Assembly (NCBI GenBank): GCA_025357895.1 | Contig: JANYLL010000373.1 | Span: forward strand, 1-33,663 | Length of the DNA stretch: 33,663 bases | Direction: 5' to 3' | Source of the DNA: Ignavibacteriota bacterium | Lineage (GTDB): Bacteria; Bacteroidota; Ignavibacteria; Palsa-1295 | Shown here: positions 7,359 to 17,504 of the stretch, piece after piece | Numbering within the stretch: the stretch's first letter is position 1 | Layout: the number at the start of each line of letters is the position of its first letter | Notes under the pieces: generated by a model | What the model saw: the letters and a program-made list of their open reading frames with translations, nothing else | What the model was told of the DNA's origin: nothing | The model's database searches: none | Program-made: the position numbers and the translations under genes

Positions 7359-9881
7359 TCATCGCCACTCAACTTTCCTAAAACTACTTCCGTCACTCTG
7401 AAATAGTATTGCACCTTCTTTATCAGTCCGAAGTATTGATGCACCTGATCGTATCCATCGCTTCACGATAGAAGGAGCCGGATGCCCGAAGCTATTATGC
7501 TTGCCAACCGATATGACGGCATACTTTGGTTTTGCAGTTTTTACGAACTCCTCCGATGAACTTGTATGACTTCCATGATGTGCTACTTTTACAATATCGC
7601 ATCGAAGGAAATCGCCGTATCTTTTTATGAGTCGCTCTTCATCGCCCGCTTCAATATCTCCCAGCAAAAGAGCGCTTGAGTTTTTATAAACAACTTTCAG
7701 TGCAAGCGAATGATGATTCATTCCTTCGGAGGAAAGCGGAACCGCTACTTCTTCGGTCATCGTTTCAGGATTAAGAGTGTATATATGCAAATCTTTTTCA
7801 ACAGTTATTTCATCGCCTTGATGGACTCGAATTATAGGGATATGCAATGCCTGAGATATACTATCAAGTCGGTATGCTGCATAACCCTGCGTTCTTTCGC
7901 CTGAAGTATAGATCGTTCGGCACTGGATATTTTGTATCATCGAAACTGCTCCGCCATAATGATCCATGTGCATGTGCGTAATAAATCCCCCGCTGATCTC
8001 GCCAATGCCTTCGGCTTTAAAGAGGGGCAGCATTGTTCGTTCTGCAATCGCAGAATAATTTTTGGTAATTCCGCCAAAATCAATGAGATAAGTTTTTCCG
8101 TTTGGCGCAGAAAGTAGCATAGCATCGCCTTGGCCGACATCAAAGAAAAGAAGAGAAACATTGTTGTTGTTCTTTAAAATAGAGTTTGCAAAAGGAATTT
8201 TTATAACAGATAGGACAAATACGACTGAGAAAACAATCAATGATCTTCCTAAAAAGCTATTCCTTGCATTTGCTTTGATGATGTAAAATATTGCAGCCAG
8301 ATAAAAGATAATGAGAATAGTTTGCGGACGTGGTAATTGGATCACCGACCATTCGAAACTACCAGAAAAATGTGCAATGCCCGCAATGATCTTCGTCATC
8401 GATAATAAGGCTTCTCCATAGACTGATGCTAACCAACTGCTGATTAATGAAAGGGGAACAAGCAGAAAGCCAAATATCGTAATAATAGCGGCAAGCGGAA
8501 TTCCTAAAATATTTACCGCTAGCCCGACGATAGAAACTCGGTGGAAGTGATAAAGAAAAACTGGTAGTAATCCCAAAAAAACAGAAAGAGAACCGAAAAA
8601 TCCTTGCAGAGAACGATGTGCAAATTCTAATAGGAATGTTTTTCCTTCTTTTATTTGCTCAGGAATAAATAATCTCTCGAATGAAGGATATAAAAAGACA
8701 AGTGAAAATACTGCACCATACGAAAGTTGGAAGCCGATATCGAATAAATCGTAAGGATGGAGCAATAATGTTACTAAAGCAGCGGCAGCAGTTAGATTGC
8801 CTATATCAGGCTTGCGCTCGAAGAGCCTCGCAATAAAAATAAATTCTATTACGATCAAAGCACGGACTACGCTCGGTTCCAAGCCAACAACTAAACAATA
8901 AAAAAGAACCGTTGCCATCGAAAGTGCAATACGCAACCTTCGGTAAACTAATCCTATAAGCCTCAAAAGATAATAAACAAGCAGCGCAACAATGCTGACG
9001 TTGAATCCGCTGACAACAAGAAGATGCGTAAGCCCTGCACGCTGAAAGTCATCGAGCGTTTCAGGAGTAATCCCCGTTTTATCTCCAAGTACAACAGCAT
9101 TGACAAAACCTTTTGTGAGGCTATCATCGATCGATTTAGCAATAATTGTTTTCGATCGAATAAAAAGATCGTGAAAAAATAAGCCGACTCTTTGTGAGAC
9201 GGTCAATCGTTGAATTGAATCTATAATATACAGATCAAAGGGAGAACGAAAATATGCTCTGGCCCGAATCCCTTTCTCTTTAAGATTCATACTATAAGAG
9301 ATCTCATAAGGATTTTTAGCAGATTCGATTGGCTCAAGCTCTCCATATAATTTTATTCGCTCACCAATCTTCGGCAAAAAACTCGCACCTCCTTTTTCAA
9401 GATTTGATATGGTAACAGAGATTTTTCCTTGCGTGAAGAAATCGAACGAATTACAATTAAGAGAATCTGTTTCTAAGAAAAATGAAACAGACGATGGAGA
9501 CGTCTCAGGATTAGAAATTACTGTACCGAAGATCGCAGCTTCACCTGAATAGACTGTGGCTATATGGTTAATAGTAGAATTATCAAAGCGATACTCTTGC
9601 ACTCCGAATAAAAGAAATCCTAGAGAAGCTGTACAACAAATGCCTAGGAGATAAGACCATAACCTGGATCTCTTATTCAGCAAAAGACCAGCAACTCCGC
9701 AAACAATAAAAACTAAGACGGCAAGAAAAACATCAATAAGGGAATGTGCGCCTGATATTTTTGCCGTCGCAATTCCAAACGCACAGGAAAGAAATCCTAC
9801 GAGTGCAGGACGAGCAGAAAAACCAACTGGTGTGCGAACTTCCGAACTCAACGAACAATGACCATTTTGCGAAATTTGCAT
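7359..9881 (-). CDS. comEC: ComEC/Rec2-family DNA uptake channel protein
   Basis: ComEC forms the inner-membrane channel that brings single-stranded DNA into the cytoplasm during natural transformation. From the ATG at 9881 the product is 840 residues. It has N-terminal transmembrane segments and an OB-like DUF4131 region (about 30-230), the Competence domain with many helices (about 230-560; H-L-L-V-V-S-G-F-N-V is a typical motif), and a C-terminal metallo-beta-lactamase domain (about 579-840). That domain has F-D-V-G-Q-G-D, the metal site H-M-H-M-D-H (about 636-641), a later G-D-I-E and A-H-H-G-S-H. The ATG lies inside the end of the upstream surface-protein gene (34-base overlap). A TTG at 9849-9851 overlaps that gene's stop as TTGA and would give a shorter N-terminus, so the start is unsettled. 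An even longer frame opens at 9941. Confidence 0.9.
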   Translation of the reverse strand: MQISQNGHCSLSSEVRTPVGFSARPALVGFLSCAFGIATAKISGAHSLIDVFLAVLVFIVCGVAGLLLNKRSRLWSYLLGICCTASLGFLLFGVQEYRFDNSTINHIATVYSGEAAIFGTVISNPETSPSSVSFFLETDSLNCNSFDFFTQGKISVTISNLEKGGASFLPKIGERIKLYGELEPIESAKNPYEISYSMNLKEKGIRARAYFRSPFDLYIIDSIQRLTVSQRVGLFFHDLFIRSKTIIAKSIDDSLTKGFVNAVVLGDKTGITPETLDDFQRAGLTHLLVVSGFNVSIVALLVYYLLRLIGLVYRRLRIALSMATVLFYCLVVGLEPSVVRALIVIEFIFIARLFERKPDIGNLTAAAALVTLLLHPYDLFDIGFQLSYGAVFSLVFLYPSFERLFIPEQIKEGKTFLLEFAHRSLQGFFGSLSVFLGLLPVFLYHFHRVSIVGLAVNILGIPLAAIITIFGFLLVPLSLISSWLASVYGEALLSMTKIIAGIAHFSGSFEWSVIQLPRPQTILIIFYLAAIFYIIKANARNSFLGRSLIVFSVVFVLSVIKIPFANSILKNNNNVSLLFFDVGQGDAMLLSAPNGKTYLIDFGGITKNYSAIAERTMLPLFKAEGIGEISGGFITHMHMDHYGGAVSMIQNIQCRTIYTSGERTQGYAAYRLDSISQALHIPIIRVHQGDEITVEKDLHIYTLNPETMTEEVAVPLSSEGMNHHSLALKVVYKNSSALLLGDIEAGDEERLIKRYGDFLRCDIVKVAHHGSHTSSSEEFVKTAKPKYAVISVGKHNSFGHPAPSIVKRWIRSGASILRTDKEGAILFQSDGSSFRKVEWR

Positions 9882-12800
9882 TGTCCCGCCGTTTGCAAAC
9901 GAACGTAATACATTCCGGGATTCATCTTTGATGCATCCCATGGAATTTCATACGTGCCCGGTTTGCGGCTTTCATCAAGTATGACGGCGGCTTTATTGCC
10001 GAACATATCCACCACTTCGAGATGGACGACATCAGTTTGTGGCACATCGATCACAAATTTTGCTCGCCCGTTCAATACGGGATTCGGACGCACAGGTTCG
10101 ATAAAACTTTCCTGAGGATAAAGTATGGTATCATTGAGGAGATACACCGTTTCACAAGTAGAATCTAAAATAATTCGGCCGACAGGTGCAACCGATAGAA
10201 TACACCCGCTCGGTACCGGACTATGATCGAAATCAACTTTGTAATTTATGTCAATATCCTGATGGAAATGTATTGGATCGTCGACAGGATTTAAACTCGA
10301 TTTGAATTTAAGATAGATAAGCGGCTTCGGTTCAGTATCGCTTCCACCAGAAACGATACTACCATCAAGGGTACGATACGTATAGATACTATATCCGATC
10401 GAATCATTATTCACAACCCATTCTCCGAATTCGGTCAAGGTATTGGTCTGCACAAAACCGAAAGGATCATCTAGAAGATGCGACGGGTCATAACTGATCG
10501 TCATGACAAAACTTGTGCTGCCGAAATTTTGCATCGGTGATTTTGCGTAGATAGGAAAAAGCACTTCTTCTTTAGGCAAGATATGAACATTGTTCCTCGC
10601 CCAAAACCGTGAACTTAATTGATCGCCAAAAGCAGAAAACGTTAGCGTATCGGCAAATCCTTTCGGAAGATCAAAACTTACAATTGCCTGTGTGCTACTT
10701 GTTCCCGGAACGCTCGGAGAGTACTGAAGTTGTATCTCCCCTCTGCTCGCAGGAGGTATGCCCAGCGGAATAGGAGTAATAACGCTGAAATCTGCCGGGT
10801 TAAGTCCACCCAGATCAACCTTATTAACAGTTATCTGAAAATCATTTGGATTATCGACAAAGAGGCTTCGCATCTGGTTCTGGCAGATGAACGCTGTATC
10901 GAATGTAGCATTCAATACCGTACTCTTGAGAATAGTTTTTATATGTGCAAGTAAAATAACTTTTCGCTGCCCTCCCTGAGTATTGACATCCAGTTCAGCT
11001 TGATATAAGCCATTCGGCAGCCCTACTGGAGTGAATGTCATTGTTATTTTTGCATTCGAATCCTGCCCAACTCCAAGAACGTTATAAGGATGGAGTACAT
11101 AAGGCGGTGTTACCTTCAAGGATTTGATGTATTGGTATTTGATATTGAAATCCGCTACATTTAATCCTGTAATAATATCGGAGTTTACCAAAACATCCTT
11201 ATCTCCTTTATTAGCAATATATACGAAAGAATCTTTAGGCGGATCGGCAGCAGCATCGAAAACGCCAAAATCCAGCGTATCAATATGCTTTCGGGAAATG
11301 GAGTCGCTATATACTTGTGCATTTTCCAATATTCCCCTGCCGAATACATCGACGACATAAGCACGTAAATGCTCCGTGACTGCATTAACCTTCGAATGCA
11401 TTCTCTGATTCGGAATTTGTGTCGTAAATTCTATTGTTATTGAATCAATAACTCCTGGACCGATAGATCTCGGAAAAACGGACGGATTCACAACTGCAAA
11501 ATTTGTAGCATCACCCGTTCTTGTTGCAAATCCGGTCATTGTATAAGGATCGCTGGAAATATTTTGCAAATACACAGTTGTATCCCATTTATTGGAACCT
11601 ACATTCCCGATAGGGAAAGTAGGCGCACCAGTCATTACCCTATCACCAAAATCAATCACATAATCAACTGTCTTAAACGGTGTGATCGTCTTCAGAAGTG
11701 TTCCGCCCGGATAAGCGTAACTATCAACTTCACCGAGTGCATAAACAGTTATTCCAAAGGGCTTCGCGCTGTATATACTATGAGCGCCTTGTTTGCTTGC
11801 ATTAAATGAAATCTGCGTGTAAACATAACTCGATCCTGGAATCGGCAGGAAAGAGGCATTATAGGGCTTACCTGTAACGAGTGCACCATCGAGCGTCATT
11901 GAAGCAATACCGGCGGCATCAGCAACGATATTGATATAATTGCCCGTAAAGGTTGGATTTTCATCGAGCATAAAAGTATAGGACGTATCGAATTGCTCAA
12001 CAGGAAATATTAATGAGTATGCCGGATCTCCGTATGGTGTATGTTGCGGATCACCAACTCCATACACACTGGTATGCATATACTGGCCGACTAAAATCGG
12101 GCTTGTTGCCTGAATGGAAATGGGAGTTGTAAGCTGTTTGATCTCCCAAAAGTCACCTGCTTGCAATGTAGTGACCACTGCTCCGTTTATGCTTAATACG
12201 TTATCATCTTCTGAAGATACTATGCGGACAAGATCAGGAAGGGATTCATTAAAACGAACAACAAGTGCTGAATCTCCCCAGGCGCTGACGGGCGGCAATT
12301 GCTCGACAAGATGGTCGCGGCTTGTACCCGGCGAGTTCTTATTTTTAAATCCCTGTGGAATCTCGGTGCGAACATGTCCGGATAGAACTGCAATAGGTTG
12401 GTCTGATTCAATAAGTGATCCGGTAAGATCATTTTTAGTGTTCTGATCATCCCCTTGCACGAGAAATACATCCCCCTTATACATCAAGGCTTTGATCGGT
12501 ACGCCTGCAGGACTGCCGTTTCGAGTCATTGCTTTCGGGATGATCGTCACATTCGTGGAATCCGCTACTCCGACGATCCAGAATTCACCGGGTAAACCTT
12601 TAGAACCAAATCCATTTGGCTGCGAAGTTTGGTAATTGAGCGTACGGTATTCTGTTCCAAGAACATCAATGGGAAGTGCCATAAAAGCATCACTCGAATA
12701 GAGTTTATGGCTCATGCCATAGACAGTGATTTCTTCGTCAGAAGTAATATGCACCGCCATACCCTTAAGAATCTGTTCACTTATCGTGCATTCAACTGTT

Positions 12801-13111
12801 GGATCATTATTCGTTTTTCCGTCCGGAAGTTCAACTGTAGTGATTGTTCCCGGTGTAGTGGTAAATGTGACATCAAAGCCGATGCCGGTTACTTGGATTC
12901 TGCCTTGGGTGGCTACTTTGCTTGTAATAAAAAGTGCGAAAAAATTTTGATCTTCATTTTGGTTGACTTGCCCGCCTTGATTCTCAGCAAAAGCAACATA
13001 AAATTCTTTCCCTTGATTATCTTTTTTCTGCGCATAAGAGATAACCGGAAGGAGGAGTGCCAGCATGAATACAAAAAATATGTTCCTCAGGGAAGCGGGG
13101 GCATGTTTCAT
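9848..13111 (-). CDS. Secreted IgGFc-binding-domain protein with T9SS sorting domain (1087 residues)
   Basis: This is a large exported surface protein. It has a Sec signal peptide (hydrophobic core about 10-26, likely cut after S-Y-A) and an IgGFc-binding N-terminal-type domain (about 32-470) starting G-K-E-F-Y-V-A-F. The landmarks shared with its three neighbours are D-L-T-G-S (228-232), S-G-H-x-R, and S-R-D-H-L-x-E-x2-P-P-x3-W-G (264-279). The middle has two or more immunoglobulin-like/ASH-type repeats (about 480-830) and a cohesin-like beta domain (about 840-1000, F-P-I-Y-A-K-S). The C-terminus is a type A T9SS sorting domain beginning P-N-P and ending K-M-V-I-V-R. It should be moved across the outer membrane and anchored or released. 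Ligands of bacterial members are unknown; the name comes from the human Fc-binding protein. No clear Shine-Dalgarno is seen, and comEC overlaps its 3' end. Confidence 0.85.
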   Translation of the reverse strand: MKHAPASLRNIFFVFMLALLLPVISYAQKKDNQGKEFYVAFAENQGGQVNQNEDQNFFALFITSKVATQGRIQVTGIGFDVTFTTTPGTITTVELPDGKTNNDPTVECTISEQILKGMAVHITSDEEITVYGMSHKLYSSDAFMALPIDVLGTEYRTLNYQTSQPNGFGSKGLPGEFWIVGVADSTNVTIIPKAMTRNGSPAGVPIKALMYKGDVFLVQGDDQNTKNDLTGSLIESDQPIAVLSGHVRTEIPQGFKNKNSPGTSRDHLVEQLPPVSAWGDSALVVRFNESLPDLVRIVSSEDDNVLSINGAVVTTLQAGDFWEIKQLTTPISIQATSPILVGQYMHTSVYGVGDPQHTPYGDPAYSLIFPVEQFDTSYTFMLDENPTFTGNYINIVADAAGIASMTLDGALVTGKPYNASFLPIPGSSYVYTQISFNASKQGAHSIYSAKPFGITVYALGEVDSYAYPGGTLLKTITPFKTVDYVIDFGDRVMTGAPTFPIGNVGSNKWDTTVYLQNISSDPYTMTGFATRTGDATNFAVVNPSVFPRSIGPGVIDSITIEFTTQIPNQRMHSKVNAVTEHLRAYVVDVFGRGILENAQVYSDSISRKHIDTLDFGVFDAAADPPKDSFVYIANKGDKDVLVNSDIITGLNVADFNIKYQYIKSLKVTPPYVLHPYNVLGVGQDSNAKITMTFTPVGLPNGLYQAELDVNTQGGQRKVILLAHIKTILKSTVLNATFDTAFICQNQMRSLFVDNPNDFQITVNKVDLGGLNPADFSVITPIPLGIPPASRGEIQLQYSPSVPGTSSTQAIVSFDLPKGFADTLTFSAFGDQLSSRFWARNNVHILPKEEVLFPIYAKSPMQNFGSTSFVMTISYDPSHLLDDPFGFVQTNTLTEFGEWVVNNDSIGYSIYTYRTLDGSIVSGGSDTEPKPLIYLKFKSSLNPVDDPIHFHQDIDINYKVDFDHSPVPSGCILSVAPVGRIILDSTCETVYLLNDTILYPQESFIEPVRPNPVLNGRAKFVIDVPQTDVVHLEVVDMFGNKAAVILDESRKPGTYEIPWDASKMNPGMYYVRLQTAGQCKFRKMVIVR

Positions 13112-13230
13112 AATCGTACCAAAAAATCGTTAACTTGACTTACCTATAAAACACTTTCGAGGGGTCGAAGTTACTAAAATAATGTAAAAAAAATGTCATA
13201 AATAGAGGCAATTTGCCGGGTACAAAATTA

Positions 13231-13257
13231 AAAGTTCAAAGTCAAAAGTCAAAGAAT
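13231..13257. repeat. Short heptamer repeat in the gap between two surface-protein genes
   Basis: Three and a half 7-base units related to AAAGTCA lie in the 180-base gap 13112-13291. The unit is nearly the same as at 7284-7352 but there is no facing inverted arm. The gap also holds a perfect small palindrome GGCAATTTGCC (13207-13217), just beside the repeat, and an inverted repeat TTCGA/TCGAA around GGGG (13156-13169). A promoter for the 1087-residue gene is expected here, but none stands out. Confidence 0.6.
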
Positions 13258-13291
13258 AAACTCATCCCATCTTATAACTAAACTATATATG

Positions 13292-16200
13292 CTACTTTAC
13301 TACAGTAAATTTTGATGAAACCGTTGTTTGTGCATTTGTCTGGGCATCACGAACAGTTACTACAAGTGCATGAGCGCCGGAAACCTGGATTTGTTTCATG
13401 GGAATAGTAAATGAACCCTCACCGCCGGTGATCGGTGTTTCAACTATCTCTGCCTCCATTACACCACCAGCATCATAAACCTTCCATGATAGTAGTAAAT
13501 CTTTTGCTGCATAATACGAGCAGGTTATACCATTTGATTGCAATGTTACAGGATCCGGAATAGGCGAGTGGATAATGATCGGCACACGCGAAGCCAGCAG
13601 CAACCCCCTGATAGTCTGGTCACCACATTCATTTGCATAAGAAAGCCAGGCCGAATCTTTCGCCACACGATAAGCACAGGGTCCATCAATAAATTCGATA
13701 AATGGAGTGATTCTGATCCCTGTATCCTTTGTCAAATATGCATCGCAAAGAAGTGTAAAAAGCAATGTGTTCTTGGTTAGATCAGATGATAAATGCAATC
13801 CTACGCATGGAATGCTATATGTTGAAGTTGCCTCATCCCATATCGGAGAGGGCTGCTGAGGAATACCATTTGTAGGTGTGGATTCGCTCAGCGATCCCGT
13901 TCTATCTATGCCGACAGGTTTGATAAGCTTATTGGAGAATACAAGTCGCAGCGTATCGTTATCCAACTCAGGCTTATTAAGACGATCGCCATTAATATGA
14001 ATTGGAAAACGAAATGGCTGATCTCCTGCACTTGGGCGGTACGGGGGTAAAACGACGCTTAAATTCAGAAGCACTGTTTTTCGGGTCAGTGTTACGAATA
14101 CCGTATCATAATTAACCGATCCATCGTCACTGCCGGTCGGTCTCGTCAGTATTATCTTTACGGTCTGCGTACCATTGAGCGAATCTGCCGGAAAACGGTA
14201 ACGAATATGAAACGTAAAATTCCCATTAGCGGGAATGATCACCGGGAAATTCAAAGTAACTGTATCACTATTGTGAAGAGGATTAGTACGATCAGTATCT
14301 GTTAATTCAAACCCTTCAGTATCTCCGACAAAATGAACAGCACTGATCTTGACACTGACACGATACGGGTTGTATATAACGATTGTTGTATCAACGGGCA
14401 GACAATTTGATATGACACCTAATGATTCCGCAGGGATCGCTGCTATACCAGCCCGGACACTTGCCTTGACAATGACTACCGGCTCATGACGAGAATCATT
14501 ATGAGCATAGATCGTATCAATAAAATCGCCAATCTGCGTAACATTGAAATTAACAGCGAACGGAATAATACCTTTCTCCAAAATCGTTGATCCATCGGAA
14601 ATAGTAGTCGAACTCGTTGCTTTTAATGAGAAAAATGTAGGGTCGGTGTGCCGAAGAGCATTCAGAACGCCATCCATACTGCCCTTATTCAACAACGTGT
14701 CAGATTTAGTGAGAACTGAAGGCGAACCTATTAAAGGATTCATGATCGTTCCAAAATCAAGAACGGGGATCGTTGCAACAAGCCATGGTTCGGCTCCGAT
14801 GCCGGTTAGAGTATCATAATATATATTGCCGTCAGTTGTCACGATCTTCACTCTTGCAAAGCGATAGCCGGTGTCAATAATATTTTTTGCTGTATCGATC
14901 TGGGGCGAGAATGCAACACTGAATGAGTGTGAATTTTTCAGACTCTTAAGTGTATCAAGTGTCCAATCAACAGAAGGATAGCCCGGGAGCGTCGCAGGAT
15001 CAAGAATAAAATCCTGCGGATTCCCATCACCTGTAAAAAAAATGGAGTTGATAGCGGTAGTATCATCACCGGTATTTATTACGGGAATAGAAACAGTATT
15101 TGAAGATTTTCCGACTCGTATTTTACCGAATGAATACCCATTAGAGTTAATAATAGAATTGATGCCTCTGCCGACGAGATATACTTTCTGAGTATCATTC
15201 CTGTTTTGAGAATTACTTGCCACATAAATTGAATCCTTAAAATGACTTATAACAAGTGGCTGAAAATGAACTCCCTCAGTTGGAAACTGAGTAAAAGGGG
15301 GTATATCTTTGGATTTGATATACGGATCCGCACTAAATGCACTTCCCAAAAGATAATTATTATAGGTCGATTGACCATCATGAATTGCTAAATTATCTGT
15401 TCCAACGCTTTTGATAGTGAAGAAAGAATCCTTTTTATTACCTACATGAACTCGTCCGAAGTTTATGGTGGTGGGGTCAATAGAAATAAGTGGAGTGCCT
15501 GAACTACCCGTCACTGTTATAAATACATCATCCGTATTTGATGACCAGACACGAAGTTTTGCTTTAAAATCTCCATCGGTTATCGGATGAAATTTGAAAT
15601 TTACCTGCATCAGATATCCCGGAGGGATAGTGAAAGGCTTTTTGATCGTATCGAGCAATGCAAAAGAGTTTGAATCACCGTTTTCCCATGAGTAGCCATA
15701 GATCGTGATCGAATCACCGAGAGGCATTGGAACAGAAACCGATTGCAAGCCGGTCAATGAGTCCTTAATATTTCCGGTTAAGATCTTCCCGAAATCAAGA
15801 TCTTTTGCAATAAGATCATGTAAATATTTGAAACTTCCGCCGCCGGAAAAAGAATAGGAATCGAACGGACCATATCCATATGTTTCGGCATAACACGGAA
15901 GAGTACTCTCCACGCGCTGTGATCCGGCAAACGTTCGCTGCGTCGTCCAATAATACCTCGAGCCCGGGACAGGTGCAAAAATTCTGGGATCAAGAGGAAA
16001 ACCGTTCAGTGTAGTCGATCTTAGCGCAAGCGAATCGGCAATGATCGTAATAAAATGATTAAGGAAATTAAATCCGTCAGCAACGGTCGGAATCGAGTAG
16101 AACATACTCAGATTCTCCAGCGGAGGCACAACGGTAAGATCCGGATCCCCCGGTGCAGCAGAGTCTGGCAATGCTGTTCGTAAATATTTTACAACAAGAG

Positions 16201-17479
16201 CGGGCTGAGTTGTTTCAATATAAGCAAGTTTTTTTAGAGGGAATTGTGTATAGGAGCCTTTATTTAGTTTGGACTGAAATATCCCGTTTACTGAAACAAC
16301 TGTTGAATCAGATGCTGCAATAACACGGATAATATCGCCGGTTTTTGGTCTCTTGCCGTAATCATCTTGGAGCGAAGCAATAACAGCAAAATGCTGTCCC
16401 CAATTTTCCTGCGGAGGCATTTGCTCCATCAAATGGTCGCGCGACACAGTTGGATGATTTTCATAAACATATTCCAAAGAATCCGGTACGGCAGCACGTT
16501 CATGTCCGCTGAAAACAGCAATGGGTTTATCAGAAGTAATGGTCGAACCGGTAAGATCACAGTCTATGCCATTAGCAAGTTGACCGATCCAACTGAGTAC
16601 GCCATAGAACATCCCTGTCTGCGCCGTATCGTGTGCCATAATCTGCGTCGCCTCGCCTTTATTCATCGTGAAGGTAAAAGGTATGCCTCGGCGAATGACC
16701 CTATTATAAGAATCGGCAGTAAGCGTAACTGTTATAGTAGTATTATCTTGTATCGCAGCAATTCCAAACTCACTGCGCGGATTAATGCTTGCAGCAAATT
16801 GTGGTTTTACTTTTCCCCCAAAATAATTTAATGCATTACGGACGCTGGCAATAGTATAACTCCTGCCTAATGCCTCAACCGGAAGGATAAGAGATCCATC
16901 AGTTGAAAGCCATTTATGAGATAGGGTGTACACGGCGATCTCATCATCCGCTTCGATCTTAAATACTTTCGGAATAATAACTTCCGTTTGAGAACTCATG
17001 ATCTCTGCCCAGTCAGGAAGATCGATTGCGACCAATCCTTTTGCATTTGTTAAAAATGGCTGTTCCCATGCTCCGCTTGCTAAACTAATTTTACCATGAA
17101 CTTTTGAGCGAGCGGAAATATAGATCCTTCTGAGCGATGGATCATTCGAAGACTCACTTCCGACAGAAGCAAGGAAGATAAAATAAAATTCTTTGCCTGA
17201 GGTTTTATAGACAGGGATAAGAACTGACTGCGGAGTCGGAAGATGTTTTGCAAATGCAATTTGCCTCGAGGAAAGATCAACTGTCTGTTCCCGAAAATCA
17301 ACTGTCGATAGTTGTTTATCGGGAACATTGACCGCCGCCTTTTGACTCACAGCCTCCGATTCTGAAGTTTGAGAGCGCGCTGCCGGTATCAGGAAAAAAA
17401 TAAGCGCAGTAAAAAACGAATGCGCGAAAACTCGCCCACCGAACTGCTGCCGCCGATCTATTTTCTTCTCAGCCTTCAT
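13292..17479 (-). CDS. Giant secreted IgGFc-binding-domain protein (1395 residues)
   Basis: This is the largest gene of the window and the third in a row of related surface proteins. A basic N-terminus and hydrophobic core (about 18-36) form a signal peptide. After a 60-residue linker the IgGFc-binding-type domain starts at G-K-E-F-Y-F (about 95) and carries D-L-T-G-S (308-312), S-G-H-x-R and S-R-D-H-L-M-E-Q-M-P-P (346-356). From about 560 to 1130 there are several ASH/choice-of-anchor-D-like repeats, seen as recurring N-F-G-R-V-H-V-G, S-F-G-K-I-R-V-G and D-F-G-T-I patterns. A cohesin-like beta region follows (about 1150-1300). The usual P-N-P of a T9SS sorting domain is missing, but the last 80 residues look like a degenerate one (K-V-Y-D-A-G-G near the start, F-T-V-V-K at the end). 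The start ATG is 25 bases after the upstream paralogue, so they are probably one transcript. Confidence 0.82.
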   Translation of the reverse strand: MKAEKKIDRRQQFGGRVFAHSFFTALIFFLIPAARSQTSESEAVSQKAAVNVPDKQLSTVDFREQTVDLSSRQIAFAKHLPTPQSVLIPVYKTSGKEFYFIFLASVGSESSNDPSLRRIYISARSKVHGKISLASGAWEQPFLTNAKGLVAIDLPDWAEIMSSQTEVIIPKVFKIEADDEIAVYTLSHKWLSTDGSLILPVEALGRSYTIASVRNALNYFGGKVKPQFAASINPRSEFGIAAIQDNTTITVTLTADSYNRVIRRGIPFTFTMNKGEATQIMAHDTAQTGMFYGVLSWIGQLANGIDCDLTGSTITSDKPIAVFSGHERAAVPDSLEYVYENHPTVSRDHLMEQMPPQENWGQHFAVIASLQDDYGKRPKTGDIIRVIAASDSTVVSVNGIFQSKLNKGSYTQFPLKKLAYIETTQPALVVKYLRTALPDSAAPGDPDLTVVPPLENLSMFYSIPTVADGFNFLNHFITIIADSLALRSTTLNGFPLDPRIFAPVPGSRYYWTTQRTFAGSQRVESTLPCYAETYGYGPFDSYSFSGGGSFKYLHDLIAKDLDFGKILTGNIKDSLTGLQSVSVPMPLGDSITIYGYSWENGDSNSFALLDTIKKPFTIPPGYLMQVNFKFHPITDGDFKAKLRVWSSNTDDVFITVTGSSGTPLISIDPTTINFGRVHVGNKKDSFFTIKSVGTDNLAIHDGQSTYNNYLLGSAFSADPYIKSKDIPPFTQFPTEGVHFQPLVISHFKDSIYVASNSQNRNDTQKVYLVGRGINSIINSNGYSFGKIRVGKSSNTVSIPVINTGDDTTAINSIFFTGDGNPQDFILDPATLPGYPSVDWTLDTLKSLKNSHSFSVAFSPQIDTAKNIIDTGYRFARVKIVTTDGNIYYDTLTGIGAEPWLVATIPVLDFGTIMNPLIGSPSVLTKSDTLLNKGSMDGVLNALRHTDPTFFSLKATSSTTISDGSTILEKGIIPFAVNFNVTQIGDFIDTIYAHNDSRHEPVVIVKASVRAGIAAIPAESLGVISNCLPVDTTIVIYNPYRVSVKISAVHFVGDTEGFELTDTDRTNPLHNSDTVTLNFPVIIPANGNFTFHIRYRFPADSLNGTQTVKIILTRPTGSDDGSVNYDTVFVTLTRKTVLLNLSVVLPPYRPSAGDQPFRFPIHINGDRLNKPELDNDTLRLVFSNKLIKPVGIDRTGSLSESTPTNGIPQQPSPIWDEATSTYSIPCVGLHLSSDLTKNTLLFTLLCDAYLTKDTGIRITPFIEFIDGPCAYRVAKDSAWLSYANECGDQTIRGLLLASRVPIIIHSPIPDPVTLQSNGITCSYYAAKDLLLSWKVYDAGGVMEAEIVETPITGGEGSFTIPMKQIQVSGAHALVVTVRDAQTNAQTTVSSKFTVVK

Positions 17480-17504
17480 TCTCTACAAACTCTTCAAAAA
17501 ATTA

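Noticed and set aside
11124..13138. Several plus-strand frames of 70-170 codons opposite the surface-protein genes
   Set aside because: They are antisense to long, well-supported coding frames and have atypical composition with no start signals.
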